A stretch of 64,000 nucleotides of DNA from Bacillota bacterium. GTDB lineage: Bacteria; Bacillota; Negativicutes; Sporomusales; Sporomusaceae. Below the pieces are notes generated by a model. That model was not told where the DNA came from. It searched no databases and saw nothing but the letters and a program-made list of their open reading frames with translations. The translations under genes and the position numbers were made by a program. How positions within the stretch are numbered: the stretch's first letter is position 1; each line of letters begins with the position of its first letter. Shown here in pieces: positions 1 through 8,866 of this stretch. The stretch is from the NCBI GenBank assembly GCA_017889705.1, contig JAGGAB010000003.1, positions 62,001 through 126,000 on the forward strand, given 5' to 3'.

Positions 1-7
1 ATTTTGA

Positions 8-865
8 TTAGACATCTTTTACCCCCAGCTTTTCAATTAGAATCCGCCCTTTTTCAGAGGCTGCCGGAATAAAACCATGCTTCGCAAAAATCGCCTGTCC
101 TTCATCCGAACAAATAAAATTCACATAGTCATCAGCTAACGCACGATCCTTGGCATATTTCATCACACCGATAGTAAAAATCAGCGGCCCGGGTGGGAAA
201 AGTTCTTCGGGTATAGGAAACACTTCCACTTGTCCGGCAAATCTCTCCATACAGGTTAGCCGCCTTTCCACAATCGAAGCCGCCCCTTCGCCACTTATAA
301 TTTTGGACATCATCTTAACAACACAGCTTTCCTTCTCAATCATATTTTTGAGAACTGCGCCGTCAATGCCGGCTTTTTTGAGAATACCCATAACAGCATC
401 ACCACCCGGTGGCGATGCCCCTAATGGCAGGATAACACGAACTCCCGGACGTGCCAAATCCTGCACTGTTTGGATTCCCGCCGGATTGCCAAGAGGAGTG
501 ATTATTACATACTCGGTAAAACACAAAGGCTTAAAATACAGCATTTTTTCAGCAGTTCTCAAGCTTTTTGCCAGTTGCAGCACCCTTCCGGCAAAAACCT
601 CGGTTACGGCGCCGCCTAATAGTGATTTTCCCAGTGCAGCTGCAAAAGCTCCTGTGTAATTGATCTTGATACCATTTCGCTGTTCATACAAATTATTAAC
701 CTCGTTGAAAGCTTCCGACAATCCTCCGCAAGACCAAACTTGCAGTGAATCAGACTGGAAGCGCCCCGCATACAGAAGACCGGGTGTTAGCGCCGCAGCA
801 ACAACGGAAGCTATGCCCGCTTTAAGAAATGTCCTGCGCTTTACCCCATCTTTTTTATCTTCCAT
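8..865 (-). CDS. Molybdate/tungstate-type ABC substrate-binding protein (ModA-like), Tat-like signal
   Basis: N-terminal KRRTFLKAGIASVVAAALTPG signal; LQVWSCGGLSEAFNEV and periplasmic binding protein-like sequence. Confidence 0.65.
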   Translation of the reverse strand: MEDKKDGVKRRTFLKAGIASVVAAALTPGLLYAGRFQSDSLQVWSCGGLSEAFNEVNNLYEQRNGIKINYTGAFAAALGKSLLGGAVTEVFAGRVLQLAKSLRTAEKMLYFKPLCFTEYVIITPLGNPAGIQTVQDLARPGVRVILPLGASPPGGDAVMGILKKAGIDGAVLKNMIEKESCVVKMMSKIISGEGAASIVERRLTCMERFAGQVEVFPIPEELFPPGPLIFTIGVMKYAKDRALADDYVNFICSDEGQAIFAKHGFIPAASEKGRILIEKLGVKDV

Positions 866-1103
866 AATAATACTCCCTTCGCACAGCTATTTAGCAGATT
901 TTAAGTGACCTTTATATGTATGATCGCTTAGTATAAATTTAATATATATGCAAGTAAAATTTATTCTATAATCACTTATTAAATCCTGCTAAAAAGCAAC
1001 TATTTTGTGCTCTCAAGAGTCGAACCAGGATACAAGACGAAAAATTAAGTATCCCACAGCTTAGCTGCAGGATACTATATAGTACATTTAAGACAATTTC
1101 AAC

Positions 1104-1544
1104 TTATTCTAATACGATACTCATACAAGTACTACAAGCAGGACAAGCAGCATTTAACGCCGATTGTTTCAATAAATCTTCCGGTATTTCTTGTCGTTCA
1201 ATAGTTTTAAATCCAAATTCTTTTAGATAGTTTTCTGCCGTTTGCGTCATAAGATATAAGCATTTTATACCTTGCTTGCGCCCTTCAGCAAGTGCAACCT
1301 TAACAAGCTCAGTGGCAATCCCCCGCTGCCGAAACTCAGGGTCACAAGCCAGCGACCGCAACAAGCCCTTGTCCCCGAAACGCTCCATCCCAATTACCGC
1401 TAAGATCTCACTATTGTTACCTAGCACAACCAAGAAATAAATACCATTATCTTCAATGCCGGCAGTTGGCAACCCGACAGTAACAAGTAATTTCTTTATT
1501 CTGGCGAGGTCGTTAGCTGTCGCGTTTCGAATTTTGTAATCCAT
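1104..1544 (-). CDS. GNAT N-acetyltransferase, ArsN-like
   Basis: GNAT motif RSLACDPEFRQRGIATELVK; start trimmed to MDYKIRNATANDL; directly downstream of arsM. Confidence 0.75.
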   Translation of the reverse strand: MDYKIRNATANDLARIKKLLVTVGLPTAGIEDNGIYFLVVLGNNSEILAVIGMERFGDKGLLRSLACDPEFRQRGIATELVKVALAEGRKQGIKCLYLMTQTAENYLKEFGFKTIERQEIPEDLLKQSALNAACPACSTCMSIVLE

Positions 1545-1548
1545 TCCG

Positions 1549-2364
1549 TTAATTAGGCTTGCGTGCTCTGATAAAGGCACTGACAATCGCCCCCTCCAGT
1601 TGCACCAACTCTTCTTTCGATAAATGCGCAAACATATCGCCATCTACATCTGCAAACTCATAGACTCGGGTAACCTGGACTTCAATATTTTCGAAGCCGA
1701 CGTTCACCAACTTGCTCTGATATTCGCAGTCACTAAGTGCCCCGGCTATACAACCGGCCCAGGCAATCAAATCCTGCTGTACTGTAAGCGGCAATTCCTT
1801 TTTTAGTACAATGTCTGATACGGCGACCCGCCCACCCGGCTTCAAAACCCGGAAGCATTCTTTTAGCACTTGATCTTTATCAGCCGAAAGGCTAATAACA
1901 CAATTCGAGATAATAACATCTACCGAATTATCCGGGAGCGGAATATCTTCAATATGTCCCTTTAAAAACTCAACATTTGTAATCCCTGATTTTTTCTGGT
2001 TTTGCCTGGCCTCTGCCAGCATTTCATCAGTCATATCCAAACCATATGCCTTACCTGAAGGCCCAACGCGTTTAGCCGAAAGCAAAACATCCAGCCCAGC
2101 GCCACTACCTAAATCCAAAACTATCTCACCTGGGTAAAGCTCTGCCAGCGCGGTTGGATTGCCACACCCAAAAGAAGTGACAACCATATCTGCCGGTAAT
2201 CCCTGCACATCGCTCTCCGAGTATAGATTTCCGGTAATCTTCTGAGTATCCTTGCTCAGGCTAATATCACAGCAGGAACTTCCTGTTCCACTGCAGCAAC
2301 CGGTCCTGCTGCTAATAGCCTTGGCATATTTCTTTCTTACTACCTCTCTGATTGTTTCACTCAC
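1549..2364 (-). CDS. arsM: Arsenite S-adenosylmethyltransferase ArsM
   Basis: [35 protein letters not shown], conserved Cys residues, [16 protein letters not shown] start at 2364. Confidence 0.9.
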   Translation of the reverse strand: MSETIREVVRKKYAKAISSRTGCCSGTGSSCCDISLSKDTQKITGNLYSESDVQGLPADMVVTSFGCGNPTALAELYPGEIVLDLGSGAGLDVLLSAKRVGPSGKAYGLDMTDEMLAEARQNQKKSGITNVEFLKGHIEDIPLPDNSVDVIISNCVISLSADKDQVLKECFRVLKPGGRVAVSDIVLKKELPLTVQQDLIAWAGCIAGALSDCEYQSKLVNVGFENIEVQVTRVYEFADVDGDMFAHLSKEELVQLEGAIVSAFIRARKPN

Positions 2365-2860
2365 AATTACAGCCTCCTTCTTCTTGTATACTCCCTGAGC
2401 AGCATTGACTTTCACCAAAACTCATATCGGTATCATTTACTGCTGTAAGCAGATAGGGTAACGCACTCATTACGAGCTCCCGTTTTTCTTCAGGAATCGA
2501 ATGTAATATCCTCTCAAAATATCTTTCCATATTACTATTAATGCCTTGAACCATTTCAGATCCTTTGGCGGTTAACGTAATATTCATATAGCGCCTGTCT
2601 GTCTTATCGATTTGCCTTTCAACCAAGCCGGCATTAACAAGATTATCGACCGTACGGCTCATGGTACTTTTATCAAGATTAAGCAGCTCTGATAATTCAT
2701 TTAATGTTAAGCACTTAGACTTACTGATCTCTACTAAGGTATGGCACTGGGCGATTGTAATCCCGCAGCATGAGGCATCTGCCTTTTGTAGCAAACCTGT
2801 TTTCCGCACACAAAGTTTAACAATTTCCCGAAAAATTTCAGCATTATTTGTATCTGTCAC
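2357..2860 (-). CDS. MarR family regulator with Cys-rich C-terminus
   Basis: [42 protein letters not shown] wHTH; tail [17 protein letters not shown]. Confidence 0.85.
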   Translation of the reverse strand: MTDTNNAEIFREIVKLCVRKTGLLQKADASCCGITIAQCHTLVEISKSKCLTLNELSELLNLDKSTMSRTVDNLVNAGLVERQIDKTDRRYMNITLTAKGSEMVQGINSNMERYFERILHSIPEEKRELVMSALPYLLTAVNDTDMSFGESQCCSGSIQEEGGCNCE

Positions 2861-3093
2861 TATAATTACCTCACTTACTCTTTTTGCATTAATTTGTATA
2901 TTATATCTAGATTGTAATACGAAACAGTTTCAATTCGCAACCATTTGTTTTGCATCTATATTAAATATTTACCAAAGATTGACACATAACAATATGCCCC
3001 CTACCTAATGCATTACATAAACTTAGGTCGAGGGCATTACTTTATTTTACTTGCAAAGAAAATAAAACTAAATCGATCTATGCTTCAAACAGA

Positions 3094-3327
3094 TTATCCT
3101 TGTATAAGTGCTTTAATTTCATCTTTACTTGGAACTTTACCTTTTATCTTAACTATGCCATCAATAACAAGTGCCGGTGTTGTCATAACTCCATATGCCA
3201 TAATGTCTTTCATGTTATCCACTTTAACAATGTCAGCAGAAATTCCTAGCTCAGCAGTTGCTTCCATCACGCGTTCTGTAAGCGTATTGCATTTTGCGCA
3301 GCCCATTCCTAATATTTCAATCTTCAT
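3094..3327 (-). CDS. Small thioredoxin-fold protein (redox-active disulfide type)
   Basis: MKIEILGMGCAKCNTLTERV (CxxC), MTTPALVIDG cis-Pro motif. Confidence 0.85.
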   Translation of the reverse strand: MKIEILGMGCAKCNTLTERVMEATAELGISADIVKVDNMKDIMAYGVMTTPALVIDGIVKIKGKVPSKDEIKALIQG

Positions 3328-3377
3328 TCTTTCTCCTCCATAAACAGTTATTCTAGTCAACAGTAGATTTTAGAAGT

Positions 3378-3770
3378 TCATTTAGATGTATTCTTATTTA
3401 GGTCATCTTTGATCTTTTCACTGATTTCATTAATAACTTGTTGGGTTACTTCTGTTTTACCTTTTTCCAGGCCCATTTGGGTCAGCACATAGGAAACCGG
3501 AAATATTTCAACATGCTCAAGTACTTTTTTTGCACAAACAACAGGGCAGCCATCAATGACAACAACTTGCTCCGCCTTTTTTGCCACATCAATAAAAGGT
3601 TGCATATGGGCTGCTATTCCTGTAATACAGCTCATACTAGCTTGAGCAACCCCATCACGTCTCAATTTTCTACATGCCTGATCGGCAACTTCTCCAACAT
3701 CTGCACAACCGCCACAAGCATAGATTACCCGTGATACTTCCTGAACTCCGCCACAATTACACCCACTCAT
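3378..3770 (-). CDS. DGC-domain putative zinc-binding protein
   Basis: ACGGCADVGEVADQACRKL ... VVIDGCPVVCAKKVLE. Confidence 0.8.
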   Translation of the reverse strand: MSGCNCGGVQEVSRVIYACGGCADVGEVADQACRKLRRDGVAQASMSCITGIAAHMQPFIDVAKKAEQVVVIDGCPVVCAKKVLEHVEIFPVSYVLTQMGLEKGKTEVTQQVINEISEKIKDDLNKNTSK

Positions 3771-3865
3771 AGTAACCCTCCTTTTTGTTTATTATAATAT
3801 TATAAAATTATCATATTGTAATTATTTTAATATTAGTATTTTATTCCAAAATTGTCAATATTTTT

Positions 3866-4204
3866 TTACCTTAAAAACTTCAACAAGCTTTGACTTCGAC
3901 CAATCTGTTCGCTCAATGTTTGCTCTGCAGCTTTAAGCAAATTAATTATTGATGGATATGCAATCCAGTATATGACACGCTGGCCGTCTTTGCGTGAATC
4001 GATCATCCCTTGTTTTTTTAGAATACCTAAGTGTTGCGAAAGATTGGACTGCTCAATATCTATTTCCTCGATCATATTACACACGCACAGTTCTCCTTGG
4101 CTAAGCATATGCAAAATCTTAATCCGTACTGGATGACCTAATGTTTTTAGTAGTTCTGCTGTCAATTTAATTACAATATCTTCTGCCAAGCTAAAACCTC
4201 CCAT
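3866..4204 (-). CDS. ArsR family metalloregulator
   Basis: LLKTLGHPVRIKILHMLSQGELCVCNM ... QSNLSQHLGILKKQGMI. Confidence 0.92.
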   Translation of the reverse strand: MGGFSLAEDIVIKLTAELLKTLGHPVRIKILHMLSQGELCVCNMIEEIDIEQSNLSQHLGILKKQGMIDSRKDGQRVIYWIAYPSIINLLKAAEQTLSEQIGRSQSLLKFLR

Positions 4205-4255
4205 GTCTATTAGTATAGAAACACAATTTTACTATAAATTTCAATCCATTCATAA

Positions 4256-5203
4256 TCATATTATGCTATTAAAAAGATAACCTGTAAAGATAATCGCGAT
4301 TGCCATTATGGAGACAAAAATTCCAATAAGTTTTGGTTTTAGTACATTTCGCAGAATAATCATCTCCGGAAAGCTTAATGCAGTCACAGCCATCATGAAT
4401 GCTAACGCCGTTCCAAGACTCATACCTTTTTGAATCAACGCAGTAACTATGGGTATAACACCAGCCGCATTGGAGTATAGTGGAACTCCAATCACTACCG
4501 CCATGGGAACAGCCCAAATATTGTCTTTTCCTGCGTATTGGACTAAAAAGTCTTCTGGTGCATATCCATGGATAAACCCGCCAATACCAATTGCAATAAC
4601 GACATATAACCATACTTTTTTTAGAATTTCTTTGGTATATTCTCGAGCATAAGACAATCTGTCAGCAAAAGTTTGCTCTACAACTTCTGTTTCGCCAACC
4701 TTCATCTCATATACATACTCTTCAACTAAATGCTCTAATTTGGCTTTGCCTATTAGGTAACCAGCAATTATTGCAATAGTAACACCACTAAGAATATAAA
4801 TGGCAGCGACTTTCCAGCCCAACAGTCCCCATAATAATACAATGGCCACTTCATTCACCATCGGCGAAGAGATCAAGAACGAAAAAGTTATTCCAAGTGG
4901 TACTCCTGACTCAATAAACCCGATAAATACCGGAACTGCTGAACAAGAACAAAAAGGAGTGACAATACCAAGCAAAGAGGCTACTATATTTCCATACAAT
5001 TCCCGTTTATGGCTTAATATTTTTTTCGTGCGTTCCGGCGGAAAGTATGAACGTAAAATTGATACCCCAAATATGATGATGGATAACATGAGAAATATTT
5101 TTAAACTGTCATACACGAAGAAATTAAGAGCTTCTCCTAGTGTGGTTCCCGGTACTAAACCCAACCACTGATATACCAATAAATCGGCAATTGCTTTCAG
5201 CAC
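4256..5203 (-). CDS. Permease, ArsP/DUF318 family
   Basis: GIVTPFCSCSAVPVFIGFIESGVPLGITFSFLISSPMVNE characteristic motif; multiple TM segments. Confidence 0.88.
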   Translation of the reverse strand: MLKAIADLLVYQWLGLVPGTTLGEALNFFVYDSLKIFLMLSIIIFGVSILRSYFPPERTKKILSHKRELYGNIVASLLGIVTPFCSCSAVPVFIGFIESGVPLGITFSFLISSPMVNEVAIVLLWGLLGWKVAAIYILSGVTIAIIAGYLIGKAKLEHLVEEYVYEMKVGETEVVEQTFADRLSYAREYTKEILKKVWLYVVIAIGIGGFIHGYAPEDFLVQYAGKDNIWAVPMAVVIGVPLYSNAAGVIPIVTALIQKGMSLGTALAFMMAVTALSFPEMIILRNVLKPKLIGIFVSIMAIAIIFTGYLFNSII

Positions 5204-5393
5204 AAAATCACCTCCTATATATTGTATATTAGCTTTTTATAATATTATAAATCGCGCAATAATAATCTGCAAGACTTTTTTCTCTTATTAGACAAAATAA
5301 CGATCATCGTGCTGCCCTCCCATATTAATAACATATTCTGTTACTATTAAATATTCCCCTTACCTTATAGTAATTGCGAAAAATATCTTGACA

Positions 5394-5420
5394 TAAAAAA
5401 ACTCGCCAAACGGCGAGTTC
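5394..5420 (-). terminator. Intrinsic terminator after the DGC-Grx gene
   Basis: actcgcc-aaac-ggcgagt stem with A-run on + strand (U-run in minus transcript). Confidence 0.75.
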
Positions 5421-5484
5421 TTTATCTTTGCTTATTTCTTTATCAGTCCTTATTGGTTGACACACGGTCAACTGCTTAGACTTG

Positions 5485-6261
5485 TCAGCCTTTGCCTTCG
5501 TTGTCACCAATTTGTATGACAACCCCGTCTTTGACAACAACAGGTACCTTATCTGAACCATATTTGTCATGACATAGCTTCTTGGCCCACACATTTATGC
5601 TTGTGTTGACTTCCTGAAATTGAATACCTTTGTCCTTGTATTCTTGTAACACCTTAGCACAGAACGGACAGCCATTTTTCGTGTAAATCACAATTCCATC
5701 TACATGGTGCTCACCACTAATATGCAAAGCATCGTCATGTACCATGTCACGACTACCACTCTCACACCCACATTCACAACTGCTGCCACTACAACCGCAA
5801 TCGCAGGTTCCCTGATCACAACTATGATTCTGAGCCATCTTGGCTTTCTCATACATGGCCGCCAAGGAATCCACCACATGGGTCACAATACCAGACACTT
5901 TTTCAAGTTCAGCCAAATATTGCGGAGTTGAAAACGCGTTTGGCTCAGTAGTGACAAGAGCTTCTTGCTCGCCAATAAGCTCACCTATATTTACTCCAAC
6001 AATAGGTTTAAAGCAATATTTTTCGACAGCTTTTCTGGCACAAGCTTTTGTACAGCCGTCAATAGTAATCGTAGGATGATTTAAGGAAAATTTCTTTTCA
6101 CTAGCAGTACCGATAAGCAGACGCGGCAAGCTAATTGTAGCTACCTGCCCGGCTCGCTGTTGGTGTACAATACTTGCAGCAACAGCACGCGAAATATAAC
6201 CGCCCAGACATTCGCTGCCACAGCAAGCAATAAGGCCAATCGGTTTCGGGTGCATTAACAT
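5485..6261 (-). CDS. DGC-domain protein fused through a Cys/Gly linker to a glutaredoxin-like domain
   Basis: IACCGSECLGGYISRAV + ITIDGCTKACARK; linker CDQGTCDCGCSGSSCECGCESG; C-terminal VIYTKNGCPFCAKVLQEYKDKGI. Confidence 0.85.
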   Translation of the reverse strand: MLMHPKPIGLIACCGSECLGGYISRAVAASIVHQQRAGQVATISLPRLLIGTASEKKFSLNHPTITIDGCTKACARKAVEKYCFKPIVGVNIGELIGEQEALVTTEPNAFSTPQYLAELEKVSGIVTHVVDSLAAMYEKAKMAQNHSCDQGTCDCGCSGSSCECGCESGSRDMVHDDALHISGEHHVDGIVIYTKNGCPFCAKVLQEYKDKGIQFQEVNTSINVWAKKLCHDKYGSDKVPVVVKDGVVIQIGDNEGKG

Positions 6262-6668
6262 TTTTGTGCCCCCTTTATCGCATTGTTTACATCAGCTATA
6301 AGACTGCAGGCGATTTCACCAACTTGGCTTTCACCAGTTTGGGTTAAGTTAACTGCATCACCCAAACTTGCCATGTCAAAGCCTGCCACCAGAGTATCTA
6401 CCGCATATTCTGCAGCAATATCACCTCCGATTATTTCGACAACATTGGAAGCACATTCTTTGAAGCAACCATTGATGATAATACATGGCGTATCTGTTAT
6501 TCTTTGTACTGCCTCAATTTCCCCATTTACTAAATAAGATAACCCAAGTATTTCTGTATTCTTGCCTGCCGTTGTGGCTACCTGTAAAGCTATTTTCTGC
6601 GTCATTAGGCCATAAACCGAATCAATGCCACAACACGGAATAATAACAGGTGCTTTCTTATCCAACAT
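6255..6668 (-). CDS. DGC-domain putative zinc-binding protein
   Basis: VIIPCCGIDSVYGLMTQKIA ... CIIINGCFKECASNVVE. Confidence 0.75.
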   Translation of the reverse strand: MLDKKAPVIIPCCGIDSVYGLMTQKIALQVATTAGKNTEILGLSYLVNGEIEAVQRITDTPCIIINGCFKECASNVVEIIGGDIAAEYAVDTLVAGFDMASLGDAVNLTQTGESQVGEIACSLIADVNNAIKGAQKC

Positions 6669-6735
6669 ACATCCTCCCCCAACATATTCAATTATAAAAA
6701 AAACGGTAATAGCAGGTTGTACTTATGCCAAAAAT

Positions 6736-6966
6736 TTAACTAAACTTCTCTGGCCCACGCATCCGCCTTGAAGCCAAATCACACTCTTTGATCATTAAAG
6801 TTTGTTCTGCAGTCAAAGGCTTTCCCTCTTCGATTTGGGGTTCAATATAATAATAGCAGTCAGACTTATCGATAGTTACGTCTATCTCAAACTTATACTT
6901 AAAACACCATAACGAACCATCACTTGATAGATTAGCAATCCCGCAAGAAAAACACTGTGCCGACAC
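6736..6966 (-). CDS. Small Cys-containing hypothetical protein
   Basis: MSAQCFSCGIANLSSDGSLWCFKYKFEIDV...; same strand and spacing as neighbouring cluster. Confidence 0.55.
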   Translation of the reverse strand: MSAQCFSCGIANLSSDGSLWCFKYKFEIDVTIDKSDCYYYIEPQIEEGKPLTAEQTLMIKECDLASRRMRGPEKFS

Positions 6967-7158
6967 ATTAATCCCCGCCTTTCTTATTTCAATCCACTAG
7001 GCTTGGCAGTGCACGCAGTAATATATATATTTACATTAATTCCAATTATAGGTATAATTAAATTATATCATCAACTGTTTACATGGTCAACAGTATATAA
7101 TTCCAACCTGTATATAATTCCAACCACATTACATTCCACATGAAAGCTGGTCGATAAA

Positions 7159-7611
7159 ATGTCAACAGAACCTGCAAACATTTCAATCATTAGAAATACT
7201 ATAAAAGTTTTCATAAGAAGTTTAGGCGTATTAGAAGGCAAAAAAACTTTTTGCTATGATTGCACTTATGCTCAGTGCCACGTAATATGGGAAACCGCAC
7301 AGGAAACTAAAATTTCGGTAAATGAACTTGCCACACGGCTAAATATAAGTAAGAGCGCCGTAAGCAGAACAGTGGATGATTTGGTAAACAAAGGCCACCT
7401 TGTGCGTAATCCCAATCCTTCTGACCGCCGCTATGTAGATATTGAACTCACGGAGAAGGGGCGTCAGGCGTATCAAGAAATAGAGCGAAACTCACGCCAC
7501 TATTTCGAAGCTATTTTAGAAAGCATTCCAAAAAGCAAACGTGATACAACACTAGAGGGAATCCAAATCTTTAGTTCTGCTCTATATCAAGTCTTAAAAA
7601 GATTGAAATAA
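7159..7611 (+). CDS. MarR family regulator (paralogue of 2357..2860)
   Basis: LATRLNISKSAVSRTVDDLVNKGHLVRNPNPSDRRYVDIELTEKG. Confidence 0.88.
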   Translation: MSTEPANISIIRNTIKVFIRSLGVLEGKKTFCYDCTYAQCHVIWETAQETKISVNELATRLNISKSAVSRTVDDLVNKGHLVRNPNPSDRRYVDIELTEKGRQAYQEIERNSRHYFEAILESIPKSKRDTTLEGIQIFSSALYQVLKRLK

Positions 7612-7654
7612 AATAACCGCAAGATGAGACGCAACTCATCTTACGGTTATTTTT
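7611..7654. terminator. Bidirectional terminator between marR and ynfA-like gene
   Basis: aaataaccgcaagatgag/ctcatcttacggttattt inverted repeat between convergent genes. Confidence 0.8.
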
Positions 7655-7663
7655 GTTATTTCA

Positions 7664-7993
7664 TCACCTAGGCCAGTACATAATTACCAGCACACCCACT
7701 AACGATATTACTCCGCCAATTATATCGAACTTATCTGGCACAACCTTATCTATGCCCCATCCCCATAATATAGACAAAGCAATAAACACACCGCCATATG
7801 CAGCATAAACTCTTCCAAAGTTTGCAGGTTGCAATGTCGGTATTATCCCATACAAGGTAAGAATAATTGCGCCTGCGATTGCATAGGAAATACTTTTCCC
7901 TTCTCGCAGCCATAGCCAAATCAAGTACCCTCCACCAATTTCGAATAAACCTGCAAGAATAAAATACCCCATAGATTTTACAAATTCCATCAC
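7664..7993 (-). CDS. YnfA/UPF0060 family membrane protein
   Basis: [24 protein letters not shown] ... [21 protein letters not shown]. Confidence 0.9.
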   Translation of the reverse strand: MMEFVKSMGYFILAGLFEIGGGYLIWLWLREGKSISYAIAGAIILTLYGIIPTLQPANFGRVYAAYGGVFIALSILWGWGIDKVVPDKFDIIGGVISLVGVLVIMYWPR

Positions 7994-8128
7994 GGCCTCC
8001 GTTACTGATAATCATTTTCATTTAATTTTATCATAACTGGGCGATTTTAGCCATCCATGTTATTTTTCATAGAAAAACACTTTGCAAATCGCCTTAGCAA
8101 TCTGCAAAGTGTCTATTGAAACAAATAA

Positions 8129-8452
8129 TCATTTCCGGACAAAATTATATTTATTCCCTTGGTTTTTTGAATAAAAGCCTAGAGCCAACCGGTATGGCCC
8201 CGGACAACCTGGCGGCACGAAAGCAATCCTATCTCCTGGTTGAATAGGAAAGTCCATAGATTGTGCAAAACCATTTACGAAAACGATTTCAATTTCATCT
8301 AAGGCAAGCTCTAACCGTTCTGCCAGTTTAGCCCCGGTAGTAGGCTCTTCAAGTGCAAGAATTAGTGGCGTAGGCCAGTTCTTATCCTTAAAAACCTTAT
8401 TTAAATGGAGAAATCCCCGTATCTCAATGGTTTTCCCCTCTTGCTCCGGCAT
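8129..8452 (-). CDS. MoaD/ThiS-like beta-grasp protein with non-canonical C-terminus
   Basis: GAKLAERLELALDEIEIVFVNGFAQSMDFPIQPGDRIAFVPPGCPGP; extended beyond the usual terminal GG. Confidence 0.65.
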   Translation of the reverse strand: MPEQEGKTIEIRGFLHLNKVFKDKNWPTPLILALEEPTTGAKLAERLELALDEIEIVFVNGFAQSMDFPIQPGDRIAFVPPGCPGPYRLALGFYSKNQGNKYNFVRK

Positions 8453-8544
8453 TCATATTCCTCCTTGCAAGACAAACTATCGATTCCACTACCATTATTA
8501 TACTACTTAAACAATTAGCGAATCTACTCACATATCCTAACTCG

Positions 8545-8781
8545 TTATCCCCCACCTACCGGCGGAAACAAACCAATTCTATCACCACTGTTTATTATCT
8601 TCTCAAGCTCACACCCTGTCCCATTTACCATCATCAAATGAATCTCTGCGGGATCAATTCCGATTTTTTTCACTAGGTCAAGTATCGTAACTCCCTCAGG
8701 CACCTCTAAAGATATCACTCCATCTGGACTTGCAGGCGTATAACGCCGCAATGTTGCATATAAACGTACTTCTACCACCAT
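8545..8781 (-). CDS. MoaD/ThiS family sulfur-carrier-like protein
   Basis: VEVRLYATLRRYTPA...INSGDRIGLFPPVGGG, C-terminal GG; start trimmed to MVVEV at 8781. Confidence 0.88.
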   Translation of the reverse strand: MVVEVRLYATLRRYTPASPDGVISLEVPEGVTILDLVKKIGIDPAEIHLMMVNGTGCELEKIINSGDRIGLFPPVGGG

Positions 8782-8835
8782 ACAAATCCTCCTACTTATT
8801 GTACGATATAGTAAATGATTCGTAGTACAGTTACA

Positions 8836-8862
8836 AACGCCGGGCCTAAGCCCGGCGTCTTG
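8836..8862 (-). terminator. GC-rich hairpin after AOR gene
   Basis: acgccgggcctaagcccggcgt inverted repeat just after the AOR stop. Confidence 0.55.
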
Positions 8863-8866
8863 CAAT

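Noticed and set aside
5325-5594. 89-aa minus ORF overlapping the DGC-Grx 3' end
   Set aside because: Out-of-frame overlap with a supported CDS, spans its terminator, no domain.
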